Both the position numbers and the translations under genes were made by a program. From UBA6627 sp965248675 (GTDB taxonomy: Bacteria; Chloroflexota; Dehalococcoidia; UBA2979): a stretch of 64,000 bases of DNA. The stretch covers positions 372,001-436,000 of the forward strand of contig CBDFJZ010000008.1 in assembly GCA_965248675.1 (NCBI GenBank). Reading direction: 5' to 3'. This document shows, piece by piece, positions 18,247-27,777 of the stretch. The notes under the pieces are model-generated. The model saw only the letters and a program-made list of their open reading frames with translations. It ran no database searches and was not told the DNA's origin. The first letter of the stretch is position 1; each line of letters opens with the position of its first letter.

Positions 18247-19728
18247 CTACTCCACGAAGATGTCGACCGAGGGGCGCACCTCGGCGCAGGCGGCGATCGC
18301 GTCGTGGACTTTGTGCGATTTGAACGCCTCGATCAGTGCGGGATCCGGCTCCGCGCGGTCGTCCACGGCGACGTAGGCCTCCTGGCGGAGCTGGTAGTCG
18401 AAGCGCGGCGCCCACTTGCGGGAACCGAGGCGTGCCGTGCGCGAGCAGTTGTCGACCATGTACGAGACGCCGCGCGCGTGCATGTACGGGTTGAGCGAGT
18501 CGACCGCCTCGATCACCGATTCGTTCGCGATCTCCGAGTACGGGTGATCGTGATCCATCAGCACGTCGATCTGGGCCATCATCGTGGCGACGTAGACGCC
18601 GGCGGTGAACGGGTCGAGCGGGATCTCGTCGTCGACACGCCCCGCGCGCACGCCCGTCCCCGTGATCCACATCTCGGTCTGGTCGATGTTGCCCATCGGC
18701 TGCCGCTTCAGGCGCTCGCCGGCGAGGTTGACGCTGCGGATCTCGTTGCCCGATGACACCTCGTCGTAGATCTCCTCGAGGATGGTGTGCGCCGAGGGGT
18801 ACGAGGCCGCATAGGCCCGCTCGAAGATCGGGCGCTCGTCCGGGCCGAGCTGGTCGTAAATCGCCTTGATGCCCTGCTTCGAGATGGTTTTCGAGATGGG
18901 GCCGGTGATCGCCTCGGTGGAGTGGGCGAAGGCGTCGTCGTGCGACATGCCCTCCTCGATGTAGCGGCGGTAGAGGCTCTCGGCGATGCCGTGCACGGCG
19001 CCGAGCAGGATGCCGCGCTCGCCGAAGATGTCGGACTTGAACTCGGACTCGAGCGTGGTCTGGAAGCTGTACGGCGAACCGAGCGCGACGGACCAGCCCA
19101 GCGCCTGATCGGTCGCCTTGCCGTCGATGTCCTGCTCGATCGCGAACGAGGCGTTGATGCCGGCGCCGTTGACTTGCTCGCCCTGCACGTAGAGACGGCG
19201 CACCGACGGCCCCATCCCCTTCGGGCAGACGCCGACGACGTTGATGTTGTCCGGGAACGAGTCGCCGACGTTCTTCAGGTGGCCAAGCAGATAGCCGTGC
19301 GAGAGCCCAAGCGTCGCGCCCGGCTTGAGCGCCTCGAACACCTGCCGGTACAGCTCTGACTGCGCCGCGTCCGAGATCAGCAGCAGCACCATGTCCGACT
19401 CGCGGATCACGTCGAACATCTCGCCGAGGGTGCCGCTCTCCGCGGTAAAGCCTTCGGCCTCGGCGAGCGCGATCGAGGCGGATCGCTCGCGCAGACCGAT
19501 CTTCACCTTGACAGCGGTGCCCTCGAGCGAGTCGCGCAGGTTCATCGCCTGCGCCGGCCCCTGCGAGCCCCAGCCGATCACGCCGATCTGCGAGATGCCC
19601 TCGAACGCCTCTGGCAGCAGCTCGAACAGGTTGCGCCCGCCGCGCACGATCCGCTCGCTCACGCCATCGCCGAGGTCGAGCGTCTCGACCGGGAACACCT
19701 TCGACTCGAAGCTCAGATCCAGCGGCAT
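18247..19728 (-). CDS. ilvC: Ketol-acid reductoisomerase, long plant-type (class II)
   Basis: 493 residues. It converts acetolactate or acetohydroxybutyrate to the dihydroxy acids of valine and isoleucine synthesis using NADPH and Mg2+. The Rossmann motif GVIGWGSQGPAQ is at 49-60. CPKGMGPSVRRLYVQG, FGERGILLGAVHG and a duplicated C-terminal helical domain (NESVIEAVDSLNPYMHARG, TARLGSRKWAPRFDY) follow, giving the roughly 490-residue class II form rather than the roughly 330-residue class I form. Word for word these motifs match the chloroplast enzyme rather than the enterobacterial one. No other ilv or leu gene is nearby. Confidence 0.93.
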   Translation of the reverse strand: MPLDLSFESKVFPVETLDLGDGVSERIVRGGRNLFELLPEAFEGISQIGVIGWGSQGPAQAMNLRDSLEGTAVKVKIGLRERSASIALAEAEGFTAESGTLGEMFDVIRESDMVLLLISDAAQSELYRQVFEALKPGATLGLSHGYLLGHLKNVGDSFPDNINVVGVCPKGMGPSVRRLYVQGEQVNGAGINASFAIEQDIDGKATDQALGWSVALGSPYSFQTTLESEFKSDIFGERGILLGAVHGIAESLYRRYIEEGMSHDDAFAHSTEAITGPISKTISKQGIKAIYDQLGPDERPIFERAYAASYPSAHTILEEIYDEVSSGNEIRSVNLAGERLKRQPMGNIDQTEMWITGTGVRAGRVDDEIPLDPFTAGVYVATMMAQIDVLMDHDHPYSEIANESVIEAVDSLNPYMHARGVSYMVDNCSRTARLGSRKWAPRFDYQLRQEAYVAVDDRAEPDPALIEAFKSHKVHDAIAACAEVRPSVDIFVE

Positions 19729-19824
19729 GGGGAGTCTCCTCGGCGGTTGGGTCGACTGGCGCGCTACGAAAGTTCAAGAACAGGGAGCGCACGGCACACA
19801 TGAGTATGTCGGGCGCGGGCATTC

Positions 19825-19877
19825 GGTCCAAGCCGCTGGCACGGCAAGTGCCATTAGGTCCAAGCCGCTGGCGCGGC
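19825..19877. repeat. Two 21-bp direct repeats upstream of ilvC
   Basis: GGTCCAAGCCGCTGGC(A/G)CGGC occurs at 19825-19845 and 19857-19877, period 32, one mismatch. It lies between the ilvC start and the end of the MFS gene. It could be a regulatory repeat or an old slippage product. Confidence 0.55.
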
Positions 19878-19917
19878 GAGGGGCGATTCGTTCCGAGGCC
19901 TGCAGCGGACGAGCGGG

Positions 19918-21189
19918 TTACGAGGCGTCCGCGGTGGCGCGGGATCGCCCGCTTGCGAATGCGACGCGGAACAGCACCGCGGCGACCAGCAGCAGCACGG
20001 CGGCGCCCCCGTACAGACCTCGCAACGTGGCGAGGCTGGCGAAGGAGAGGCCGATCAACGGCCCGATCGCGCTCCCCAGATCGAGGAACGTCGCGTAGGT
20101 GCTCATCACCGCCGAGCGCCGATCCGGCGGAGCGAGATCCCCGGCGGTCGCCGAAAGCCCGACCGTCAACGCGGTCGCCGCGACGAACGCGACGAGGACG
20201 CCGGCCAGCAGCAGCGACACGGTCGACGCCGTGGCGAGGACAAACAACCCGACCGCGCCGAGGGCAAAGCCGCCGCTCGTGACCCGCACGCGGCCGAACC
20301 GATCGCTGAGGTGGCCGAGTAGCGGCGCCAGCGGCAGGCCGAGGCTCCACTGCGCGCCCAGCAGCAGACCGGTCGCGCTGGTGACGCCGATCGCGATCCC
20401 GAGGAACGCGATCTCGTCGCCGAAGTGCTCGCTGAGGAAGAAGCCGAGCGACGCGGTGACCAGACCGGAGAACACGAGCCCCGTGATCAGCCCACCGCCG
20501 CCGGTGACCAGCAGCCGTCGATCGGAGAGCACCGTGAGCAGGCCGGCTCGCACCCGCTCGCCGTCCTCGACGCCCACGCGGCGCGCGGGCCGCTGCCCAC
20601 GTGTCGAGACGAACCAGAGCGCGCCGGCCACCGCCATCGTGACCGCGAAGATCGTCAGCGTCGGGCGGTGGCCGATCGCGTCGGTCAAGGTCGCACCGAT
20701 CAGCGCGCCACCGACGCTGCCCATTCGCACGATCGCGGAGTAGGCGCCCATCAGCAGGCCTCGATTGTCGTCCGTCGCCTCGTCGAGGACGGTCCAGAAC
20801 CCGCCGAGGCGGAGCAGCGACCAGCAGGTGCCCCACGCCAGCCGCGCGACCAGCAGCACGACGAACGCCGTGACCCAGCCATACGCGAGCGTCACGACGA
20901 CCGACAGCACGAGGGCAAACGTGAACGGCGCGCGCGATCCGAGGCGCTCGAACGCCACGGCGGCGAGGGAGTTCGTCAGCAACCGGACGAAGCGGTTCGC
21001 CGACAGCAGCACTCCGACCGCGGGCACGGACAGTGCCCACGCCTCGGGTTGCGAGGGCATCACGGCGTAGAGCATCGAGTCGCCGAGCAGCGTCGCCGCG
21101 ACCGCCAGCGCGACCGCGATCACCGGCAACGGCACACCGGCGAGCAGCCGTCGTTCCGAGGCGGGTGCCGAGCGCGCGGCGGTCTCCAT
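19918..21189 (-). CDS. Major facilitator superfamily transporter
   Basis: 423 residues with about twelve hydrophobic segments. LADRF-type loop motifs are visible as GHLSDRFGRVRVTSGG between halves 6-7, and WTVLDEATDDNRGLLMGAYS resembles the conserved loop 4-5 of drug/H+ antiporters. ATG 21189 begins the cytoplasmic N-terminus (METAARSAPASERRLLAG); the longer ORF to 21450 runs into the divergent gene's promoter. Probably an exporter; the substrate is unknown. Confidence 0.82.
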   Translation of the reverse strand: METAARSAPASERRLLAGVPLPVIAVALAVAATLLGDSMLYAVMPSQPEAWALSVPAVGVLLSANRFVRLLTNSLAAVAFERLGSRAPFTFALVLSVVVTLAYGWVTAFVVLLVARLAWGTCWSLLRLGGFWTVLDEATDDNRGLLMGAYSAIVRMGSVGGALIGATLTDAIGHRPTLTIFAVTMAVAGALWFVSTRGQRPARRVGVEDGERVRAGLLTVLSDRRLLVTGGGGLITGLVFSGLVTASLGFFLSEHFGDEIAFLGIAIGVTSATGLLLGAQWSLGLPLAPLLGHLSDRFGRVRVTSGGFALGAVGLFVLATASTVSLLLAGVLVAFVAATALTVGLSATAGDLAPPDRRSAVMSTYATFLDLGSAIGPLIGLSFASLATLRGLYGGAAVLLLVAAVLFRVAFASGRSRATADAS

Positions 21190-21403
21190 CGGCGCACCGT
21201 AGTACCGCCGACGCCTTCCCCGCGAGCGCCGACGGTGCCGCCGGGCGCTCGGCGCGTTCCGAGCCACCCGGCTCGAACGAGGCGCAGTGAGGTTTCCGTG
21301 CCCGGGGCAATCGCCGTCCCAATCGAGCTGCTCGAGCGAGAGCCCGGACGCCACATTTCTGCTAGAGATCGGGACCACGCACGTGCCGTCACCGGAGGCC
21401 AAC

Positions 21404-22237
21404 ATGCCCGACGCCGACCCCACCACCGCCAGCCCGCTCCTCGTCACCACCGACTGGCTCGCGGAGCGTCTCGACAGCCCGGGCTTCGTGCTGATCGACG
21501 CCGGCGAGGCGCTTGCCTATCGCCGCGTCCACATTCCCGGCGCCGTCGGGGTGCCGCACCCTTACCTCAAAGGCCGCGCGAACCGCGACCTGGTGATGCC
21601 GCCCGAGGAGCTCGAGCCGATCGCCCGGAAGTGGGGGCTCTCGACCGACCAGGAGGTGATCATCTACGACGACAACGCTTCGCTACACGCCGCGCGTGTC
21701 TGGTGGGTGCTGCGCTACCACGGCCACCGCAACGTCCGCGTCGTCGATGGTGGATTCAACGCCTGGCTCGACGAGGGCCGCCCGCTCACCTCCCGCGCCC
21801 CACGTCCCGAGGCCGGCAACTTCACCTCCAACCTCGACGTCTCACAGGTCTGCATGATCGACGAGCTCAAGGAGCTCGCCTCGAACGGCGCGAGCGGCCC
21901 GCAGATCTGGGACACCCGCAGCGACGGCGAGTGGGACGGCTCCGAGGATCGCGGCAACAAACGCGCCGGCCGCGTCCCCGGCGCGATCCACCTCGAGTGG
22001 CGGCACCTGATGCAGGGACCGCCGGCTCGCCGCTTCCGCCCGCTCGACGAGATCCGCGCCCAGCTCGAGGAAGCCGGCCTCGACCCGGCGGCGCCGGCCG
22101 TCACCTACTGCCAGGCCGGCATCCGCGGCGCGTTCGCGCCGTTCGTGCTGGCGCTGCTTGGCAACGAGCAGGCGCGCAACTACGACGGCTCCATGGGGGA
22201 ATGGGCGAACCAGGAAGACACCCCGCTCGAGGTCTAG
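21404..22237 (+). CDS. Two-domain sulfurtransferase (rhodanese)
   Basis: 277 residues built of two rhodanese domains. The inactive N-terminal one begins VTTDWLAERLDSPGFVLIDA and the catalytic one has the loop YCQAGIRGAF with Cys236 as persulfide carrier, ahead of NYDGSMGEWANQEDTPLEV, typical of thiosulfate or 3-mercaptopyruvate sulfurtransferases. CGGAGG at 21393-21398 supports ATG 21404. Start-to-start spacing of 25 bp to the next gene suggests co-transcription with the MBL hydrolase. The CQAG-(I)R loop resembles thiosulfate-using members more than mercaptopyruvate ones, but this is not decisive. Confidence 0.86.
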   Translation: MPDADPTTASPLLVTTDWLAERLDSPGFVLIDAGEALAYRRVHIPGAVGVPHPYLKGRANRDLVMPPEELEPIARKWGLSTDQEVIIYDDNASLHAARVWWVLRYHGHRNVRVVDGGFNAWLDEGRPLTSRAPRPEAGNFTSNLDVSQVCMIDELKELASNGASGPQIWDTRSDGEWDGSEDRGNKRAGRVPGAIHLEWRHLMQGPPARRFRPLDEIRAQLEEAGLDPAAPAVTYCQAGIRGAFAPFVLALLGNEQARNYDGSMGEWANQEDTPLEV

Positions 22238-22262
22238 CCGGCGCGCGGCGGTCGCTGATTCG

Positions 22263-23111
22263 ATGACCCGCGCCGTTCGCCTGCAGGTCGGCAACGTCGC
22301 GGTTTACGCGCTGCCCGATGGCGCCGCGAACCTCGGCAACCACGGCGCGCAGGCGAAAGACGGCGAGCCGCCGATCGACTGGGTGCCGATCGCCAGGCGC
22401 AACCCGGACGCGGTGCACGGCCCAGAGCATCACTGGCGGATCCACAACAACTGCTACCTCATCCGCTCCGCCGGTCGCTCGATCGTCGTCGACCTCGGGG
22501 TTGGCGTCGGCCCCTACTTCCGGTATCGCGACATGCACGGACGCCTCCCGGACGCGCTCGCCGAGGCTGGCGCGACCTTCGACGAGGTCGACGCCGTCTT
22601 CTTCACCCACTCCCACCCGGATCACGTGGCGTGGAGCATGGTCGAAGACGAGCGCCGGGCCCGCTTCCCCAACGCCCGCTACCTGCTGCACCACAGGGAC
22701 TGGGCGGAGTTCACGGGTCGCGACCCGGTCCCGCGCTACATCCAGCGGTTCATCCAGCCGCTGCGCGACCTCGAGGTGCTCGACTTGCTCCCCGGGGAGA
22801 CGGCGATCACCGACGAGGTCACTGCGATCGAGACGCCCGGCCATACGCCCGGGCACATGGCAGTGGTAATCGCCTCGGACGGCGAACGCGCCGTGATCAG
22901 CGGTGACGTCTTCAACAACCCGCTCTACGTCACCGAGCCCTGGCGCGAGTTCGGAGCCGACCTCGACCACGCGCAGGGAATCGCCACCCGCAAGGCACTG
23001 CTCGACCGCATCGAGGCCGAGGGCATGGTCTTGTTCGCCGAGCATTTCCCCGAGCCAGGCTTCGGCCACGTCGTCCGCGCCGAGGGGAAGCGGTGGTTCC
23101 GCGCGCTCTAG
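22263..23111 (+). CDS. MBL-fold metallo-hydrolase
   Basis: 282 residues. Zinc motif THSHPDHVAWS (HxHxDH), later His in TPGHTPGHMAV, Asp in ISGDVFN and HFPEPGFGH near the end. It lies 25 bp behind the sulfurtransferase. Pairing of an MBL protein with a rhodanese recalls the persulfide dioxygenase/rhodanese pairs of sulfide oxidation, but the metal ligand set here is of the general lactonase type (His-rich, no ETHE1 signature that I can see). The call is therefore limited to the fold. Confidence 0.8.
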   Translation: MTRAVRLQVGNVAVYALPDGAANLGNHGAQAKDGEPPIDWVPIARRNPDAVHGPEHHWRIHNNCYLIRSAGRSIVVDLGVGVGPYFRYRDMHGRLPDALAEAGATFDEVDAVFFTHSHPDHVAWSMVEDERRARFPNARYLLHHRDWAEFTGRDPVPRYIQRFIQPLRDLEVLDLLPGETAITDEVTAIETPGHTPGHMAVVIASDGERAVISGDVFNNPLYVTEPWREFGADLDHAQGIATRKALLDRIEAEGMVLFAEHFPEPGFGHVVRAEGKRWFRAL

Positions 23112-23146
23112 CGGCGTAGCCGCGAAGCCCCGAGCACCGGTCGACT

Positions 23147-24187
23147 TCAGCGTCGACGCTGACCCCCGAACAGCCCGACCTTCCGTAGCAGCTGCATCGT
23201 CACGCTCTGCCGCCCTCGCGGAACCATCTCCCCGTCGAGCGCGTCGATGCCCGGCAGGAAGCCGTGCAGCTCCCCGGTCACCCCCGGCTCGAGTGGCGGC
23301 GAAGCGAACGTTTCGAGGTTCGCGCTCAGGTGTTCCGGATCGCCGGTCCCGACGAGCACCGTTGAGATCCCCGGCTCGTCCCTGACGAACCGGTACGCGA
23401 GATCCGGCATCGTCGGCGCGGCCGTCCCGATGAATCGTTGCAACGTCTGAATCAACGATCCGACCTCGGCCGTTTCGGGGAGCACCCCGGCGTCGGCGCG
23501 TTCGCGCAGGTGGGCGCTCACCATCTCGAGATCCCTCAGCGCCTCGCGGATCGCGAACATGTTCATCACGCCGACGTTCGCCATCATCGCCGGCTCCAGC
23601 ACGCGCTCACGTGCGGTCTGATTCAGCAGGTTGAAGCCGACCATCACCACGTCCCAGCAGCCGTCGGGGATCGCGCGAGCGAGCATCTCGTGCCCGCGGT
23701 CGGCGCGGAACGCCTCGGTCACGCCGATCCAGCGCACCGTCCCGGCCTCACGCTGCCGTTCGAGCACCGGCAACAGCGCGTCTCGGACGCGCTCGTAGTC
23801 CTCGAGCGCGACGCCGTGGATCTGGAGCACGTCCACGTACTCGGTCTCCAGTGCCTCGAGGCGGGCGCGTACCGCCTCCTCGATCTCCGCCGGCGTCCGC
23901 AGCTCGTCCTCGACGCGGTAGTTCACCTTCGTTGCGATCACGACCTCGTCGCGCCGGCGCGAGGACTGCGCGATCCCGGCCGCCACCACAGGCTCCGTCT
24001 CGTACATCTCCGCCGTGTCGATCAGATTCACGCCGGCGTCGAGCGCCTGCGCGATCACGCTCGCCGCGTGGTCGAACCCGTCGTCGATGCCGGCGCGGCT
24101 GAACCCGCCCGCGCCGAAGCCCATCACCGTCACCTCGAGGCCGGTCCGCCCCAGCATCCGTCGTTCGAGCGCCATGCCGTCCACCAC
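23147..24187 (-). CDS. Aldo/keto reductase
   Basis: 346 residues, (beta/alpha)8 barrel. The catalytic set is visible: Asp-x-x-x-Tyr in LIDTAEMYETE, Lys in VVIATKVNYR and His in VLQIHGVAL; the NADPH-binding C-terminal segment GISTVLVGTGDPEHLSANLE is present. AAGGAGGG seven bases before GTG 24187 supports that start. It reduces an aldehyde or ketone with NADPH; substrate unknown. Confidence 0.87.
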   Translation of the reverse strand: MVDGMALERRMLGRTGLEVTVMGFGAGGFSRAGIDDGFDHAASVIAQALDAGVNLIDTAEMYETEPVVAAGIAQSSRRRDEVVIATKVNYRVEDELRTPAEIEEAVRARLEALETEYVDVLQIHGVALEDYERVRDALLPVLERQREAGTVRWIGVTEAFRADRGHEMLARAIPDGCWDVVMVGFNLLNQTARERVLEPAMMANVGVMNMFAIREALRDLEMVSAHLRERADAGVLPETAEVGSLIQTLQRFIGTAAPTMPDLAYRFVRDEPGISTVLVGTGDPEHLSANLETFASPPLEPGVTGELHGFLPGIDALDGEMVPRGRQSVTMQLLRKVGLFGGQRRR

Positions 24188-24241
24188 TTGCCGCCCTCCT
24201 TACGATGTCGATGAGCGTACTCGTGTCGCAGAAGGTCGCGT

Positions 24242-24548
24242 ATGGCCGGTGAAGACGTTGAGGTCCGCGAGTCCGCAACTGAGGGCCTCGGCGTCTTCGC
24301 CGCCCGGGACTTCGCCCCCCGGCGAGTGCATCCGCATCGTCACAGTCATACGTGAGATCATCGACGCCGAGCCGCTCCGTCCTGAGGACGGCGAGCGCCA
24401 GAAACACTGTGCCTACCCGGACGGGAGGGTCGTCCTCTACGGCTTCCCGGACCGCCACTACAACCACGGTTGCGACCCCAACGCCTGGGAACGCTACGTC
24501 GGCGGCCGCGCCGCTGTCATCAATCCGGACGCGGGTCGATCACGATAA
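24242..24548 (+). pseudogene. Small SET-domain protein gene, frameshift in a C run, C-terminally short
   Basis: From ATG 24242 the frame reads ESATEGLGVFAARDFAP, the start of a SET domain, and then shifts at six C bases (24315-24320). One C fewer restores GECIRIVTVIREII and the signature NHGCDPNAWERYVGGRAAVI. The usual closing motif (GEEITYDY) is missing: the frame stops at 24546-24548, inside the end of the opposite-strand lipoprotein gene. Members methylate protein lysines using SAM. It is probably a truncated remnant. Confidence 0.7.
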
Positions 24549-26050
24549 AGAAGTTCGGCGGTCCGAACCCACACTCACCCAGATGCTCCGAACGAGTCAC
24601 CGGGTCGCCATTCGAACCGGGGAGCAGCGACGAAATCGTTCCTCCATGCAGGTGCTCGTAACTGCAGAAGGGCACGTGCGCTGCAACCACCTGTAGCCCG
24701 CCAGGCAAGAAGAACACGCCGTCCAGCAGGAACACGAGCACGTGATCTTCGGGGACCGCGTCACCGAACGAGGCCGGGCGCGCCTCCGAACCCTCCGGCG
24801 GCGTCTCCGTGGTCGGAGCAGCTGACGCGACAGGCGAGGGTTGACTCGTCGGATCGGCCGTTGGCTCGGTGGTCGGCTCCACCGTCGACAACTCGCTGGT
24901 CGGATCGACGATCGGCGTCTCCACCGCCGGGGCGACACAGCGCCCGCCTGGACGGTAATACTCACCGTCGGATGTCCTTGTGAACCAGGGCCCCATCTTC
25001 TGCTCGTACTCCGACGCGCGGCCGCTGGACGCCTGCTCAAGCGCGGGTCCGCACACCGATCCAGATGCTGATCTCGTACGGGCCCACTTTGCGACACGTG
25101 AACGTCTGTTCGGCGAACGCGGCCGTGAACGTGTTCGGACCGTCGACACGACCTTCGACGCGCCGTGGTTCCAACGGCACGTCGGCCGGCGGCGGCAGGT
25201 CATCGAAGTCGAAGCTCAGTAGGTCGGCCAACGTCTGGACGAGGTCGTTGGAGCCCTGCGAGACCGTCCAGACCACTCGCGCATACCAGGGCTTATCCCG
25301 CAACGTCCGATGCTGCTCCCGGACGACCGTGACTCCGCCTTCCACAATCGTGTGACTCCAGTTCGAAAAGCCCGGGTTGATCCGGACCCGGATCGTGAAG
25401 GACTCGCCGATCAGATACGTGGTCCGTGGCAGCGGGTCGAGGACCGTCGCCCGTGAACCGTCGCCCTCCTTCGAGAGAACCAGCGAGAAGTCGCTGAAAT
25501 GGTCGATCGCGTAGACCAGCGTCCTCGTCCCCTCGTCCGTCGGGAACGTGCCGCTCACCGGCTGCAACCTCTCGGTGCTGCTGCCATCACTCGACGTAAG
25601 CAGTGCGAAGACGCTCTGCGAGTCGCCTACCTCGATCGTCGCCAGCAATGGGACATCGAACTCGAGGCCGTCCGGCCCGAACCGATAGGCGCCGAGGATC
25701 TCCGCGTTCTCCGGATCGGCACCCACCTCGTCCGGGCCAAGCGCTGCAATGGTGAGTTCAGATGGCGAGGTGCCGTCGGGCAATGCGCCCACGGGAATCG
25801 CGAGCGACAGCTCGAGCTCGCCGGAGGTCGCAGACAGCGTGGCGACGACATCATCGGCCGCGCCGTCGGCCGGGGAGGCGCCCGGCCCCTCGTCGTCCCC
25901 GCTGCAAGCGGTCGCGGCCAGCAGCAGACCGAGCAGCAGAAGAGGCCGCAGACGTCGGGGGAACCAGGACCTGCAAGTCACAGTGGAGCGAAGGTTAACG
26001 CCGCCGCTCACGTTCGCGTGAGACATCGTCCGAGTTGCCGATCTTGGCAT
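24520..26050 (-). pseudogene. Secreted lipoprotein with Pro/Thr-rich linker, one frameshift
   Basis: A lipobox LLAATAC with a preceding hydrophobic stretch marks a lipid-anchored export protein. The first 340 residues form beta-rich repeats (IPVGALPDGTSPSELTIAALGP, ZU5-like start, later WSHTIVEGGVTVV). The frame shifts near 25050-25058: loss of one base joins GPYEISIWIG to VCGPALEQAS, then a Pro/Thr/Ser/Glu linker and a globular end with Cys (VPFCSYEHLHGG, GECGFGPPNFFIVID). Start is uncertain between 26050 and the internal ATG 26026. The binding partner is unknown; surface ligand binding is likely. Confidence 0.6.
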
Positions 26051-26243
26051 CTACCCGAGCGTCTGGGCCGGACGTGAACGCAGCTCCGGCCTGGAGATCC
26101 TTCGATTCGCCTGGTCGCGCGAAGATGTCCGCCGAGGACAAGTAGCAGAGCTCCCGAGCGCTTCCCGCATTGCGTGGCCCTCCCGTCGTTCCTACCATCG
26201 TTTCACGCTGCGGCCCGCGAGGACCGAGGCACGTCCACCCGTC

Positions 26244-26333
26244 GGAGGGGTCGCATAGAGGCCTAGTGCGGGCGCCTGCTAAGCGCTTATCCCTTCACGG
26301 GGATCGAGGGTTCGAATCCCTCCCCCTCCGCCA
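26244..26333 (+). tRNA. serV: tRNA-Ser(GCT)
   Basis: Class II tRNA with an encoded CCA end. Acceptor GGAGGGG (26244-26250) pairs with CCCCTCC (26323-26329), discriminator G, CCA 26331-26333. The anticodon loop CTGCTAA has anticodon GCT, with stem GGCGC/GCGCT. The long variable arm is 26288-26305, and the T arm is GAGGG-TTCGAAT-CCCTC at 26306-26322. It lies 34 bp upstream of miaB. Confidence 0.9.
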
Positions 26334-26367
26334 GCACACCGCCCGCCGTGGCGATCACGGAGTCTCG

Positions 26368-27684
26368 ATGGCGACCTTCCACATCTGGACCCTCGGTTGC
26401 CAGATGAACCAGGCGGACTCGCTCAAGCTGGCGGCCGGCCTCGAGCAGCTCGGTTACCGCGAAGCCCCCGCCGAGGACGACGCGGACCTGTTCGTCATCA
26501 ACACTTGCTCCGTGCGCCAGCACGCCGAGGACCGCGCCTACTCGAAGCTTGGGGTGCTCCGGAAGCAGCGCGAGCTCGGCAAGCAGCTCCAGATCGCCGT
26601 GATGGGCTGCATGGTCGGCCCTAAGACCGACGACCTCGAGCGCCGCTTCCCCTACGTCGACGCCTGGGCGCGCCCGCAGCAGTTCGACCCGATCCTCGAT
26701 CTGGCGTCGATCGAGCGCGACGTTTCCGAGGGCGAACTCGGCAGCGCGCTGATCGAGATGTCCTCTACGTTCGGCGTGCCTGACGGCCCCACCGCCTACG
26801 TCCCCGTGATCCACGGCTGCGACAAATTCTGCACCTACTGCATCGTGCCGCTGCGCCGCGGCCGCGAGGAATCGCGCGCCAGCGCGGACGTCCTCACCGA
26901 GGTCCAGCACCTCGCCGATCACGGCGTCCACGAGGTCACCCTGCTCGGCCAGACGGTCGAGGCCTACGGACACGACCTCGAAGACGAGGACGCCGACCTC
27001 GCCACGCTCTTCGAGCGCATCGAGGCGGTCGACGGCATCGCCCGCACGCGCTTCCTCACCTCGTACCCGAAGGACATGACCGACCGCATTGTCGACGCCG
27101 TCGCCGACCTGCCGAAGGTCTGCGAGCACTTCAACATCCCCGTTCAGTCCGGCTCGAACTCCATGCTCGACCGCATGCGCCGCGGCTACCGCGTCGAGGA
27201 CTTCGAGGAGCGCGTCGCTCGCATCCGTTCCCGGATGCCGGACGCCGCGATCGCTACCGACGTGATCGTCGGCTGCCCGGGCGAGACCGACGCCGAGTTC
27301 CGGGCCACGGTCGACCTGCTCGAACGCACCGGCTTCGACGTGATCCACGTCGCGGCCTACTCGCCGCGGCCGGGCACCTACGCGTACCGCCAGCTCGAGG
27401 ACGACGTCCCTCGCGAACTGAAGAAAGAGCGCCTCCACGTGATCGAGGCGATCCACGCCGCCTCCTCGGAGCGGATCAACCAGCGCTTGCTCGGCCAAAC
27501 GGTGCAGGTCCTCGTTGAGCGCGAAGCAGACGGCCGCTCGACTGGGCGGACGCGGCAAGGGCAGCTCGTCCACTTCGACGCCACCGGCCACGTCGGTGAC
27601 CTCGTGGACGTGACGATTGACGAGGTCACGTCGTGGTCGCTGCGCGGTCGCGAAGCGAACTCGCTGGCGCTCCCGCTCGTCTGA
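26368..27684 (+). CDS. miaB: tRNA-2-methylthio-N6-dimethylallyladenosine synthase (radical SAM)
   Basis: 438 residues. It adds a methylthio group to i6A37 of tRNAs. Three domains: an N-terminal UPF0004/MTTase domain with cluster cysteines in GCQMNQ, NTCSVR and MGCM; the radical-SAM core with CDKFCTYC at about 150; and a C-terminal TRAM region (VLVEREADGRSTGRTRQGQLVHF). The TNTCSVR and GRTRQ patterns favour MiaB over MtaB or RimO. GGAG at 26359 fits ATG 26368. A tRNA-Ser gene precedes it. Confidence 0.92.
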   Translation: MATFHIWTLGCQMNQADSLKLAAGLEQLGYREAPAEDDADLFVINTCSVRQHAEDRAYSKLGVLRKQRELGKQLQIAVMGCMVGPKTDDLERRFPYVDAWARPQQFDPILDLASIERDVSEGELGSALIEMSSTFGVPDGPTAYVPVIHGCDKFCTYCIVPLRRGREESRASADVLTEVQHLADHGVHEVTLLGQTVEAYGHDLEDEDADLATLFERIEAVDGIARTRFLTSYPKDMTDRIVDAVADLPKVCEHFNIPVQSGSNSMLDRMRRGYRVEDFEERVARIRSRMPDAAIATDVIVGCPGETDAEFRATVDLLERTGFDVIHVAAYSPRPGTYAYRQLEDDVPRELKKERLHVIEAIHAASSERINQRLLGQTVQVLVEREADGRSTGRTRQGQLVHFDATGHVGDLVDVTIDEVTSWSLRGREANSLALPLV

Positions 27685-27777
27685 GCGAGATAGAGACGAC
27701 CGTGCCGCTCATCTGAGCCAACCTGGGACGATCGCCGGTAGCACCGCCCGGTCGTGGCGGCGTACCGTCGAACGCAG

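Noticed and set aside
18227..21322. Long minus-strand frame of 1031 codons across ilvC and the MFS gene
   Set aside because: Arg/Ala-rich shadow of the true genes in another frame; very high G+C keeps stops rare. The same holds for the long antisense frames at 28388-31084, 48506-50377, 7825-9267 and 43643-44920.
21404..23111. Sulfide-oxidation pair (persulfide dioxygenase plus rhodanese)
   Set aside because: The MBL protein lacks an ETHE1-like signature that I can see, so pairing with the rhodanese is not enough.
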